Source: Temnothorax longispinosus (Eukaryota > Arthropoda > Insecta > Hymenoptera > Formicidae). Taken from it: 64,000 nt of DNA. The position numbers and the translations under genes were made by a program. The notes below the pieces were generated by a model. That model searched no databases. It saw only the letters and a list, made by a program, of their open reading frames with translations, and was not told the origin of the DNA. The DNA lies in the NCBI RefSeq assembly GCF_030848805.1, contig NC_092360.1, positions 1,178,001 through 1,242,000 on the forward strand. Direction: 5' to 3'. Numbering within the stretch: position 1 is the first letter of the stretch; each line of letters starts with the position of its first letter. This document shows positions 49,648-63,729 of the stretch, piece after piece.

Positions 49648-51038
49648 CATGTGTCCCTACCAAGATGGTATAATTAACCGCGCGCAGGGAAAACGCGCTT
49701 TCTCACGAGCATCGACTTAAATATACAAACAAATTCGACAACAATATTCATTGCCCCGATCGACGCTCTCACCGACGTTCTCATCAAACAACAAGAGTGA
49801 GGCGGGCATATACTTGTGGAGTGGCACTATCGCGACTCGCAGAGAGTCCCATGGTATTTTTGGGGACAATCCTCTACATAGTACATCATTTAATTTCATC
49901 CAACCATACACTCCTTTCTATCTTTATATAATCATCTCACGATCAACGACATGAACCCCAAATTACTATCATAAGATAAATTACTATCAAAAGAGATTAC
50001 CTTTGTCGTTTTAAACGATTCAGTTGTTTCGACGCCAATGCATCAGCTGTGCATAATAATCGATTGCTATCTCTACTCTCTTTTGGGAATGGATTTTTTG
50101 CATCTCCTATTATAATCTTAATTGTTTATTATGATGATCTTGTCAATCCATAATTCTGGCGCGTTATTATCTTTAACAAATGCATACTTGCAGTTGCTTG
50201 CCGATGTATGCATTTCCCTTAACAATTAGTGCTATTCCTCTTCTAATGGAATCAAGAGATGCAACTTGAATTTCTTAAAAATTGAGACATTTATTGATTG
50301 AATTTGGAGTAATTATAGTTTGCTGCTCTAAAACAGGAGTTGTTCACTCACGATTATTTGAATAGCGGCATTATAAATGTCTCCAATATTTAGGAAATTC
50401 AAGTTACATCTCCTGATTTCATTAGAAGAGGAATAGCACTAATTGCTAAGGGAAATGCACACATCGGCAAGTAACTGCAAGAGTATATATGCATTTGTTA
50501 AAGATAATAACGCGCCAGAATTATGGATTGACAAAATCATCATAATAGACAAGATTGTAATAGAAGATGCAAAGAATCTATTCCTAAAAGAGAGTAGAGA
50601 TAGCAGTCAATTATTATGCATAGCTGCATTGGCGTCGAAACAACTGAATTGTTTAAAACGACAAAGGTAATCTCTTTTGATAGTAATTTATCTTATGATA
50701 GTAATTTGGGGTTTGTGTCGTTGATCGTGAAATAATGATGAGATGGAGAGGAGTGTATAGTTGGATGAAATGAAATGATATACTATGTGGAGGATGTGTC
50801 CCCAAAAATACCATGTGACTCTCTGCGAGTTGCAATATGGCATGCCACTTTACAAGCATATGTCCGTCTCACTCTTGTTGTCCGATGAGATCGTCAGTGA
50901 GAGCGTCGATCGGGGCAATGAATATTGTTGTTGAATTTGTTTATATATTTAAGTCAGCGCGGCCAAGCGCTCGCGAGAAAGCACGTTTTGCCTGCGCGCG
51001 GTTAATTAGTGTGGTGCCATCTTGATAGGGGCACACCA
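49648..51038. mobile_element. 1.4-kb fold-back element with inverted arms of about 650 bp
   Basis: The left arm (about 49,648-50,293) and right arm (about 50,372-51,038) are inverted copies with scattered mismatches and small indels. They flank a spacer of under 100 bp. Matching pairs include TAATTAACCGCGCGC with its complement near 50,996, and CATTGCCCCGATCGACGCTC with its complement near 50,905. The outer ends read TGTCCCTACCAAGATGG and CCATCTTGATAGGGGCA. Open frames inside the arms have no recognised domain. Long arms and a short spacer suggest a fold-back or Mutator-like non-autonomous element. No clear target duplication was found. Confidence 0.75.
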
Positions 51039-52123
51039 CATCCCGCCACATCCCTTTAATACGCCAATGTGAACTTTAACACGAACAAAACTCAGATTAC
51101 GCTTGCATAATAGCGCGCCGTTACATTGTTACATAGACGAAACATGGTCGTAGCTCGTGTCGTCGTCGTCGTTCCTTCACAAGGAACTCACGTCACTCTC
51201 AAAACGTGAGCGGAATTTCGTGCATCATTCTCAACAGTTTCAAAAGCTGGATCACTTTTTATGTTTGGCACGAAACGCCACGCTGGCCGTCTCGCGTGCT
51301 CGTCCACTGTTTTCCTACACGACAGAACAGCAAAAATCGAGGTAACGCAATATGTTCAACCCCAATATTGCGTAACTGTCGCGACCAGGGCAAAAGAGCG
51401 TGAGAATCAGGCAATTATAATAAAGATGTCATATAGGATTACGATGTTTATAATCATCTTTAAGTCAGATCATGTTAGATGATCGAACACGAGAGATTAA
51501 TGAGTTTAATCTATATTTCTCATATTTTTACACGATTACCGATATTAACGTTTTCAAAAATAACTAAGGAAAGTGCTATATCAATCGACATATCTTTTCA
51601 CGCGTTCATAATTTTCTTATTAGAATTTTTCAGTAATATGCAATATCTCTCGCAAAATAGCTTTTAAGTATCTTTCTATTTACTTATATATTTTCTTTTT
51701 TTGGATAGTGAGGGCGTAAATTGTTTCCATTGACAGGCCTGAAATCGCCGCGCCTCTTCTCTATAATTGCTAGGATAAATGCACCTGGCGCAGCAAACAT
51801 CTCGTTCGTATACACAGATCTCGCCGTAACTGTACCTTCATTCTGAAGTGAAGAACCCCGAAGATACTTTTAACGCTCCACCGATTCGTAATCGCGGATG
51901 CTTGTAAGCCGCGTTGTAAGCGCATCGTAGGTTACCATGTGTTCATTAGGAGACTAACCTCGTAATGACTAACGATTTGCAAATCAATGTACCGTTGAAG
52001 TTCTGTTATTTATCTCGCGTTTGTCTCTTTTTTTTTCTTTTGGAGTCCAAGAGGAAATCGGATTTATAGTTATAGCAGCTGGTAAACAAAGTTCCATCTG
52101 TTTTATTTCACATTCGATTTTCC

Positions 52124-52179
52124 GTTTGCGAAAGAGGTATTTATTACAGTTGTTTGCGAAAGAGGTATTTATTACAGTT
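52124..52179. repeat. Exact 28-bp tandem duplication
   Basis: Two identical adjacent copies begin GTTTGCGAAAGAGG and end TTATTACAGTT. No third copy is present. Confidence 0.9.
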
Positions 52180-53424
52180 GTTATAATGCCATGTCTATAA
52201 GCGACAGATAACTTTACTGTGATATAAATATGCGTATATTGCGTATTAATTTATAGGTACACGAGGTCTTATATATTGGGATATTATTGCTCGCGCAAAC
52301 TGTTTAAACCATTCAAATTCAAGTAATAAGAAAATGTTTCATACTTAAAACACAATATTTTCAAGACCTGTGTCTTACTTTAATACATCGTTGAAGTCTC
52401 TGAATTTGTCGGTGACTTCAATGCCTGCACATATCATACCCGTCAGTATCATTGCAAGAAGTGTAAAATCATGCCAGCTCCAGTTTTTTGGTAAGATTGA
52501 ATGGAAAAATATGATATTAGATATTAATACTATCTTTTAATTTTACAAACTGTCATTAATATTCATAAATTACGATAAATTATTAAAATCGATTTATTAA
52601 ATACAGAAAATTTTAGTTCTCGCATTATATTGATTTTTTCAAGTTGAACAAATTAAGTTTTTAAATTTCTGATCCAGTCATGATACCGTCTTTATTTTGC
52701 CTAAAAAGAGTATTAGTTAAAGAAAATTAATATAACGTTATTTTGAACGTTTATTTTTTTTAAGTAATAAAGATTTCTCATGGCACAATAGAAAGTTGTT
52801 GTTACGAAAAAGTTTATTGTTGCCAAAATGATTGTATTATTTAATTTTTATTTTTATTTTCAATTATTTACACATGTTATTAGAATGCTTGAAACGTTAA
52901 ATGAATCGTGCTATGCATGTCGTAATCCAGTCGATGTCTGCGATATGGGTAGTACGTACGCGCTGGGGTCCTGTGTAATATGGTGCAAGGTGGTGGTGTT
53001 TGGAGAAGGGCCCGGACCACCGGCAGATGTTCCATTCGTCCCGCCGCGCCGCCCGCTACGGAGGGCCCCTTGCAGGGCTGTATAAAGTCACGGATATACA
53101 CGCACAACGTCGTCGACGTTGTCGCGTACTAAGGAATCGATAATATCGGGACGAACAGCTGCATCCGTCGATTCTCCCTAAAGATTTTCCTCGATCGCGG
53201 TCTTCGAGAGAGACGCGTAAACTGCATTTATTCTATTTTTCTCGGTGGATCAGAGAAATTTGTTGCGATTGAATATTCGCGTATTCGCTCTTCAGCAGAA
53301 ATGACATACAATATACTCGTTTATTTCATGAAATGTATCTCTGCACCACGCATGTAATAAAATATAACAAAATATATTCTTTGACCCGTATTCTCAGTTC
53401 ACTTTTATCGATAAAAGTGCGCTT

Positions 53425-53504
53425 TTATTTCTAAAATGCTGTAGTATATGTAACGTGAACTATATATAGTTCACGTTACATATACTACAGCATTTTAGAA
53501 ATAA
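53425..53504. repeat. Perfect 80-bp palindrome
   Basis: The 40 bases 53,425-53,464 are the exact reverse complement of 53,465-53,504, with no spacer. The arm begins TTATTTCTAAAATGCTG and ends GTAACGTGAACTATA. It lies in the long intron and is not part of a recognised larger element. Confidence 0.92.
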
Positions 53505-56500
53505 TAGGGCCTTTGCAAACATCCCTCATTAGCGATATTTGATTTATATTGTTAGAAATATTGTTTCTTTATTCAGAGTTTATATATAAAACGACTGTCT
53601 CTCTGAAGATATATTATTATATTATTATAAATAATAAGAGAGAAACTATTAAAATATATAGTCAGAATTATAAATACCCGAAAAACACGTTACGGTGTGT
53701 TTAGTAGGTTTTTAAAAGACTCGAATCAACATCTTTTCGTTTCCTCACTCTACCAGAATTTATGCTATAAAGATTTGCAGATTAACAATTTTACGATCGT
53801 CGCTTTTTATAAATTTTATATGTTTTCTTATAAATATACAATATATGATGATTTTATAAAACGTATCTTTTTTATAATAGATACATCTTAAAGATACAAC
53901 TCGAAGAAGAGATAGGACATTTAAATTTTGCGTATCCGAATGCGAATCCAAATGTACCTATATCTCTTGGAAACAATATAACTGGTTAACGAACAGACAT
54001 AAATTGTGCAATATAGGAACGGGGTACGAGCCACTTAGGCAAACGATTGTAATGTACATTATAATACAATACTCTGGTTTACCCTACCTACCAACCTCAC
54101 TCCGTTTTTCTTTATTTCTACCTGCTCGGTTCCCAAAAACAATGGCGATGGGTTCTGCTCGTTTGATTCTTCGGGTTCTTTGGGGTTCGAAACGGTAGAC
54201 GGGGGCCCCTTAGGTGCCCAATGAGAGCAGTCAAAACAAAAGCCAGATATATTGGCTTTGTGACTTAAAACCCTGCATACCTGAGACGTTCATGGAAGTC
54301 TTTTGAGATTCTAGATCGATAATATTCCCCGTAACATTGCTTCAATATGAATTAATGAAAGGAAATTGGATAACTCTGATTTGTAGAACTGGCCTACTGA
54401 CCGAGTTGATATTCTAGTGTTAATGCGGAATTTAATATTATAGTTTAGAAAACTCGATAAATCACTGTCTTCTACATATCTCTTAAACAACATTTCTTAA
54501 AATAATATCGTGATAATAAACATTGACGAACGCGTATATAAAATGCTTAATACAATTAATACATATATACTCGTACTTTATGGGACATCCGGTAGTCCAT
54601 CGTGTCACGCCGGCAATAAGTTGCCACAGAAGACACATGCCACATGTTGCTCGAAAATAAAAATTTGGTCTTTTTGGATTAAAAAATGGATATATGAAAT
54701 ACTCATTCTTTTTAATTATAACATATTAATTTAACTATAGCATTATCTGTTTTATTTTAGAATTTCAAAGTATAACGGTGTATTTTTTTAAACGTGTTAT
54801 TTTGTAATATTTTGAAGTATTTCGGATAATTATGAAATATCTTTATTCGACAATGCGCGGTTTGCCGTTCCATTTCTTCTTTGGTGTGTGAAACTTTTTG
54901 AAATTCGTAGTGTCGTGCCAACTACACAGACACTGCGAAACTCGAAGAAGCAAAGCCGCGACTCCACTGATCTGTATTTTTCTTTATGACCGTTGCAAAT
55001 TTGGCCGCTCTGAAAGCACGTGTTTTAACTGGAGTTTACCTCTGGTTCATGAGTTCTCGAGCGGGTAAACATCGGCGACAGAGCGCACTTTCCGGCGCGT
55101 CATAAAACAGTCAACATATGCCGGATGTCTGCGGAGGCATTGACTATACTTTCAACCGGGATGGATGACGACTTTTTGAAGGCTAAAGCTAAATACTTTC
55201 CTGGTAAAAGTGTAAGCGAGAAAATATTAAATTAAACTTTCCTCTTTCACGCAACATATAAAAATCGATATATTCGAAATTATTGGGCAATGCTCCTTGA
55301 AAGATAAAGATTTGAAATGTTTTTGTTTCAAACTGAAACAAGAAAATATAACATAAACTTCTCTATAATTTTAAAAATTTGATAAATATTTCTAAAATTA
55401 TTATATAGAGCTTCTTGATGATTGGGAGCTGAAGTCTAACAATAAGCAAACAGACAGATCCGCTCCTGTCCGAAGACGTGACTAGGTAAGAGGGGAGCAT
55501 ACAATTATAGCGGGTGCTACGTGCCAGCGGTAATGGCACCCCTCTTCGAAGTCTTCGATGAGGATCATCCTCTTTGAAGATCACCGACGGCGTGTATATA
55601 TACGCAAGATAAAATAGTAAAGTCTTATATATCTGTAATTAGTGTCTAATCGAAGAAATTGTCGGAAAAATGTTATAACCGCCAAATTGACCAATATGAG
55701 TTTTAGTGGAAAATAAAAGTTCAACACAAATTATTTATTAAGTTCTAATAATTAAATATTATTAATTATATAATTTTTCTTATGTTTCTTTTTTATTATT
55801 TTGTTTTTAATTGAAATTCTTATTTTAATTTATTTCTGACATGAACGCGCGTAAATACGATTGATTTTTAATGCGGAACTTATTTTTTCATATTAGCTGA
55901 AATATGTTTTATTATCCATTCATGTTTTTGAATTTTTGAAAAATTTTTTACGGTAGAACTTGTGCATAACACTGAGATGAGCCATGAAAATAAGCAGTAT
56001 TACTATCGCAATTTTGCTGGCAAAAACTTTTTCAGCGGTCGATGAAAATTGAATTAATCGTCCAGTGATATATTTTCCAGTGATTCTCGCGATATCTTCT
56101 GTCATGCTCATTTTTCATATCTTCGTGCGTGTCAGAGTGCCGACGCAGCCTGCGGAGAATGAGGTACGACAAGCGGTCGACAATGGTGTAGAAAAATAGA
56201 AAAAGAGTGCTCCATCGAGTTCGTATCTGAGGCGGACGACCGGTCTAGTTAGGTATCGAGTGTCGAAGTGGGTATCGAATATCGAGAGAACACTCTGCTC
56301 CGATATGCGACCGACATTCCTTGTCGAGAGTCGAGATGTTGGGTCGCAACCTTCCAAGTTTATCGGATTTTCTTTCAGCGTTTTTGACGATGATTTCAAC
56401 GAGCAAGAGAGCGTACAATCTTGCCAGTTATTGCGAAGGCAGGATTAATCTTTAGGGGATCGGAAAATATTGTAACGTCTTCAAGATGATATTTTATCTT

Positions 56501-59500
56501 GACGCAAAGACGACTAAAAAATTATTTCCTAAAAAAAAATTATTTGAAACGGTGTTTTGTTTTTTGAGAAAAAGAGAGTATGTATTTTTAGGTTTGAAAT
56601 ATGATGAGAATAATATTTCTGGTAAATATTTCTAAAGAATATTTTCTTTAAATAAACGTGATGTCTTTTAAGAAAGTAGATTGCACCGCAATTCTTAGGG
56701 TTAGTTACAAAACTATAAATAATTTTATTTCCCTCTCGAGTAATCCGTTGATTTTTGAAATTACGACCGATCTTTGAATGACGATTGTTAACAGAAAGAC
56801 ACGTGGAATATCGCACGCGTGTGTTTACGTTATTGGCGAGGGTCGCGTGGCCGTCTAGGTGTCGCGGCGTACATGCAATTATATATCCGCGCGACCGACA
56901 AGTTTATTTTCAATGAAACCGCGCTTTCGGTCCGCATCGGGCCGCTCGTAAAAGGTCCGGCGTTATGCGCACGGGCCGCATAAGCACGGGACTTTGTGGC
57001 TCGTCCACGGACAGGCGGATAATATATTGGAGTTATGCTAATTTTACGGCCGGCCCTCACGGCAAAAAGCGAAACCAAAAAGGATCCCACCCGTGCGCGT
57101 TTTTGCACGCGGACGAGCGGCTAGTCCGGTCCGCCCGCCGCCGCATGGAAAACGCTCCGGGAATACGAGTCGGGAGCGGTGGGCCCGCGAGTATTCGCGA
57201 ATATTATGCGCACCGGAGGTTGAATTCCCGAATAATAAGACACCGCGAGCCACGAGAAGCCCCCGACGACCTTTGAGGGGAAAAAGAAGCAAGCAAGAAA
57301 AACGATCTCATCGTAGATGAGATCCCGGTTATTCATCGTTCCTTATAGACAGTTCCTAAAAATTGATTTCTGAATCATTCCAACTTAATTAATTTTGATC
57401 CGCTAAATATCTTTGATCGTATAGATAAATTAATAAAATCTAAAATTGAATCTCTTCTTCACACATTTATATATTTTCTTAATATTACTTTATATAATAG
57501 CTTGAGTGTACATATCGCAACGCATTAATAATTACAGGATGAAGCATCAGGGCTATTTACGAAAATTGTTATATAGATACGCTTTGAAACGTTTTGAATA
57601 TTATTTATATTAAATTAATATAATTAGTATAATTAATTCAATGGAAAACGTATAATATTAAACGTATTTAACCGACATTCGTGTTACGTCAAAAATAAAT
57701 TTGTGCTCAAATCGGAGCAACTGTAACGTGCTGTTGATTTATTGAGGCTAATAAAGTTTCTGAAAAATCGCGTGTCACACAATCTCGTATGTGATTACGA
57801 TCAATCTCTGCGATATCTTATAATTATAACATTTAATTGGTGGAACACTTTCGTTTGTATCTGCTACCGAACATTTATCGCCGACAAAATAACAGGAGCC
57901 GCATCGGAAAAGATATGAATTCCTTAATTACACGATCAGAAAAGAATCCGGCGCAAGGATAAAGATGGAGTTAACGAACTGATAAAAAATATCTCCCGGT
58001 CGCTTCATAAATCGCAATCACGCCGGCTGTCAGCAGAATTTCGCGATAATTTAACAAACGATTCAGGGCTCGATGAATAACCGTGCGGCCGCCCATTCGC
58101 GAACGGATTAAAAAGGAGAACAAACGGAAGGTAGCTTGAAAAGAGGATCGCAGAAAGTGGTCGAACGTGAAAATATTAACTCGGGCCTGAAAAACATTGC
58201 CCGCGATAAATTGCCACTGTTACACAACGTGAATAATGTCGCATTCCTTCGTTTATGATTAGCTTACATATTACATGATAAAATAAATTTTCGAATCTCT
58301 GCGAATCAATATACTCCATTATTAGAATTTTTTAATAGAATTTTGATTTTTTCCGAAAAAATTTTGGTGTTCTTGACATGTTTTAAAAAGAATTTTAATG
58401 TAAAAAGTAGAAAGTCAAAGAAGATATAAAATAATGATTTCATGTTTTAATTTAGTTAACTTTTTTATCAAGATTAATTTGAGTTATAGTATATCTCTAA
58501 TAAAACTGATTAAAACTTAATACGTAAAGACTTAAAGAAAATGCCATATTTAAAAAACTTTTAGAAGTCAGATTCTTGTTATACTTTTGAATATTACAAG
58601 TTATCTCGTTAAAACTCTTGAGGAGTCGTTCAAAATTTTTAAAAAAGATTTCTGAAAAGTTTTTAATTTTCCATATTTATTTAGGTACATATATCTGTTT
58701 TCAAAAAATCATTAGTAATATTTTTTCAAAAATGCAAAAATATATGTTTAGAAAATAATAAAAATATTATGTATTTTTATTATTTTTTGTCACATCACAC
58801 TTTCACGCGAAAAATTCAGAAAACGAACCCATATCGAAGAGATATAAGTAATTGACCACTTATACAAATGATATTATCAGATAAATTACTCCACTAAACC
58901 AACTTATATCGATTCCGCAAGATTTTATAAAAATAAATTTATTTTTATCACAGCGCGAAATATTAAGATCTATCAAGAAATGCACACAATGAGTTATAGT
59001 GCGGTTGTTGTGAAAAACCGATGATGATTATAGCTTGTGAAGAGGTCTGAGAAATTCGCCCTGGTTTGTGCACATTTTCTCCAAGGTTTCGCCGACGACT
59101 GACGAGTTACAATATCGTACAGACGAATCTTTTTAACAATGCAGCGCTACGGTAGCGATGGCACTGATACCTTTACAGCGTGCGGTAGCGATAGTCTTCA
59201 AACCAGCACCTTAGTACGTTCGGAACTCGCAAGTGGGTATCGTTTCGAGGGCTTTGCCGTACGGGGGAGGGTCCAGAAAGGGAGAGAGAAAAAAAAGCAT
59301 AATTGTTCGCGAACTTTACGACCACGCTCGTCAAAGTAAACACCGCATGCCGAAGACTACCGCGGCACGGCGTACATAACATAACGAAGGAAAAGGCGGG
59401 TTTGTGTTGTATACACATGGTCCGTTCGTGGGCACACAATGGGACGCAATTCGCATTATGTGCCTTACACGGAGTCCATGGACGCCGCAAGGAAGCTGCA

Positions 59501-62034
59501 CCGCACACTGTATTACATTTTCAAAGGAGAGAAGTAAATTAATTTTTTGTATGTTAAATAAAACAATTAATTGTTGTGGGTTGAATCTAAATTCTTTTAG
59601 ATTACACTAATACACTTTCCGATTAAAAAAATTTAACATAATATGATAGAAGATGATTGGAACGGTTTTTTTTTTAATAATAAAATGAAAAGAACATTTT
59701 ATTATATATTTATATTTTATATAAGAGAAATTCTGCGGTTATCATCTTTTCATAAAACGCTCAAATAACGATAGTGAACAGGTACACCGTAGAAATTCTT
59801 TCAACGAGCAAATACTATAGGTACGCATCTTGGACGCTCGACCGCACCTTATACGAACTTGTTCGTTTTGCACTTCCTAAAGATCGAATCCGCTGTCGAG
59901 ATGGGCCACCGTGTTTTGCCGAAAATGGAGGGACGCGAAACGAGGGCTGCAGAAATATGCAATTCACTGCAGAATATAAATTGCATTAGACAGCATAATC
60001 TATTGTTTAAATTTTTGTTTAAATCTCTTTTCGCGACAGCCACTATATGATGTACGTTAGTTTTGTACGATGCAACATAAGAAAACGTACAGTAATATAA
60101 TATAATAATATTCCCGAATAGAATTAAATGATATGTGAATATGTTAAACATTTTTTTAGACAGATAGATAAGTTTGTTTGCTTCTTTAAAATACTGATTT
60201 AAAATTTATCATATATAGCATCCTTTTATAAAATTTAAGAGGCAACTTTTAGCGGAATTCACTTAACTAGAGCATTCGTTCTAATAAAAGAAGTTTATTT
60301 TATGCATCGTACCTAACAATGAAAAACTTTTATATAGGTAACGGATATATCAATTCATATGTAAATGTTTAGATTGATTCAAAATACCGGCACAAGGTCT
60401 GGATGTCAATGACCACTTCCTGCCGTAGGCGCGAATCCCTCAATACGTGAAAGCCTACAGATTGATTTTATGCAATTGGACAGGAAATTATCCGGCAATC
60501 GCAATTGGACACACCGTTAAGCCATCCCGCTACATTGCATAACGAAAACTTTTGCCGTATGCGACCGGAATCGTAACAGTTACATTTCTAATTCGTGCAT
60601 TGCGTCGCGCGGGTTGTATCATGCGTCGTGCTAAAAGGAGAGAAAATCACTGCGGCCGCGCCGGTCCACAAAGTCGCGGGACAGCTTTTTTCCTCTCGTC
60701 GGTCCCGCCGCTATTTGCGATTTCGAAAGCCGTGCGTGACGTGCGCGTTATAGCGGATTACGCCGCGCGCGTCCATTACGCCGGGTAATTCTTCTTCCGC
60801 CGGTTTGCAGCGATCTCTGCTTCACGCTCAAGCAAGCGGCTCCAGAGACACTTAAACCAGACTCTAAATAATCTACCGTGTTTAGCTGACCTGGTCTATC
60901 ATTAATCAAGCAGAATTACTTTAAAAATAAAGAACGAGAAAATAATATACAAGTGAAAATTAAATTCTCTGCATTGGGTAACGATAGCTTAAATATAAAC
61001 TTAATTAAAATGTATTTAAATAAATTGAAAAAGTCGGACGTAATTACTATTTCTTATATTGTCAAATGTACAGTATTACGTCTGTTCTTTTCAGATGTAG
61101 AAAATATGATTGCTTACGCGAATTGCACCACCGATGACGATCTGCGCGTAGTCGCTCGAGAGCCATGTCTTTAACGATAATCAACGAGTGTACGTTTACA
61201 TACACGCTGATGCATTGCCGCGTACGAGTGAACGTCGAACTTCATTCAAGGCTTTCATTCATACTATCGACGCTTGTCATTGATCTACCGACATATTTTC
61301 ATGGAGATTATTCTTGTTTGACGTCTAACGTTTGCCTGCAAACCTTCATACATAAACACGAAGGCTATTCAAACTTACAATTAATTTATTACCTGTAAAA
61401 TTGTTTGATATCTGATTTAATATTTAATTTGATGCAAATTATATTTATATTTATATTCAAAGCTTATTATTTGTTTTACATTGATTATAATTAAGTTTAA
61501 TCTTTTTTGATAAATATGTATTGGTTAGCAATTTTATATCTACTAATTTCTGATATATGAAATCGCAACGCTGTCGCTTTTTTTCGCGATTATTTCGCGT
61601 TCTCGAGGCACTCGGTTTGTAACTGCACGAAAACAGCCACGGTTGTATGGAACGAAACCAACGGGAGTCTTCGACGGTATGCATGCGGTCGAAAAGATGG
61701 GGCCGGTGAACAGCGGACAGTCTCCACGAGAATTATTTTGTTGGACCCGCGCGAATTCCGCGAACGACCCGAGCGGATGATTTTCAGGAAGCTTTCTGTG
61801 CACAATCGAGATTCCGCGACGGTCGCGGGGGGGGGGAGGGCTGCAAGAGAGACGGGAGGTATATAATCCACCCGTTGCGAACGCGACGACAAGAGGGGGT
61901 TTGTCGCCGGTTGTCCAGTGGGCGGTATTTTTACCATGGTGAATTGTGGCGTTTCTCACCGCCGAGCGTGTCCTCATCCGCGAGATGCGGACTTGCGCAC
62001 ACATATAGACGCTTTTAGCGCACGTGAGTGGCAC

Positions 62035-62056
62035 GCACGCACGCACGCACGCATGC
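62035..62056. repeat. (ACGC)n short tandem repeat
   Basis: About five ACGC units end in GCATGCGG. Confidence 0.85.
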
Positions 62057-63681
62057 GGTGCCAGGACCTGAATTCACGTAATTGTGATTAATGGGCCCGC
62101 TAATGCGAGCCAGCCGTCTCGAATCGTGCCGGGAATGACGACGAACGATTTCGAAGCTGTGTAGACGTGATTCGTAACAATCGTGTCCGAATAACAATAG
62201 TGGAAATGGTTTTCGAGATTTTTCAAGGATAACAAGAAGGATCGTTTAGATTTTCGTGAGAAAGGAATTAGCATTGCTTTCTCGCGATGCGTTTTATCTT
62301 TGTACCTTGTTTTAACAATCAAGATATTTTTTCTATTAAGCGCAGATATAATTACTTATTTTCTTTCTTTCATATTGAAATATAATGTTATGACATAGTT
62401 CTTCATCGTCAACAGAACGTTTGTTTCATCTTCCCGTACAACAGTATTAGAGGCGGCGTTCTCAAGAAACTGTGCGTCTAAACGTCTAAAACATTTAAGG
62501 ATTTCTCTCTTGCCGCGTGTAACGTGTAAAACTAGCTCTTTCATCTTTGTCGCTCGATCTATCTACCTTTTCTTCGATCGCGACGCGACGTCAGGAGAGC
62601 CTATTTTCAACCAAAGGGTCGTAGCGTTCTCTTCCCACACAACCGGCAAAATTTACGTGTCTACCATCGGCAGCTTGCCGATTGACACGGCCGATAAGCA
62701 CCCAGGGACGATTTGTTCGCGTGCTAATGACGTGTCTCATGCCACTGGTAGAGAGTGGCTTCCGCTGCTATATCTGCCCAAAACTGCACTCTAAAGTGTC
62801 ATAATGCGATGCAGTTCTCCACAGTCATTACTCTTGGCTGAATTAAGATATTCTCGCAAAAAAGAATAAATTTCTACAGGATGCGTGAGAGTATTAAAAA
62901 ATCGTGAGATTTGGATTACATTTCGAATAAATTGTGTTTTGAAAAATAATTTAAGGGACACATTATATTAATTCTTTTCAATTCTCTGATTTTAATTCTT
63001 TATAATCAATTTGCTTCCAACTTGAATCAATGTTCACGGCACAGAACCTAAAATTAATAAAAAATTAGAACATTATACTGAATAGAAAGTGATATTTTAG
63101 CACCTTTAGACGAGACAGCGTCTTCTAATCTTTCGAAATGGAGTTTCCGTGTTTTTCGGTCTCTTATCTAGCGGACGATTTCTTACAACAAGTTAATGTA
63201 CGGTCGTAGAATTTAACGTGGGAGGATATGTTGTTCGGCTTTCAGGACTATAAACTGGCGAATCGGTCGCACAATCCTTGGATTGTAATATAAATATAAT
63301 ATAATACCTATAGGAAGCTGAGAACAATCACTCGAAATATCGTGACCGTTAAATCGCGACAAAAATAATATAAAATAATTGTAGAAGAGCTCATCACACT
63401 GATTTATAGACTGTAATAATGATTGTAGATAACTACAACGTATTAGAACAATAATATTGTGCGAAAATACATTAACGGATTTTAGCTTGTTTACCTCGGA
63501 CATAGTTGACAATAATAACATGGATGTAAATTTATAGACGATAACTCGTCAGATTTGTTAATAGATATTAATTTGAGGACATTATGATAAACGACGCGAT
63601 AGCTTCCTAGACATTAGCGTTATAATAAGTTAATGATTTATTGCCGTTCTATTGATTAAGCGCTATCAATAGCTGTATATT

Positions 63682-63729
63682 GATTTACAATCTCTAGATT
63701 GACACAGTCAATCCAGAGATTGTAAATCA
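63682..63729. repeat. Near-perfect hairpin
   Basis: GATTTACAATCTCTAGATTGAC pairs with its inverted copy with one mismatch, around a 4-nt loop. Arm length is about 22 nt. Confidence 0.8.

Noticed and set aside
50443..50670. 75-codon frame in the right arm of the fold-back element
   Set aside because: No homologue recognised and the other arm is not preserved as coding.
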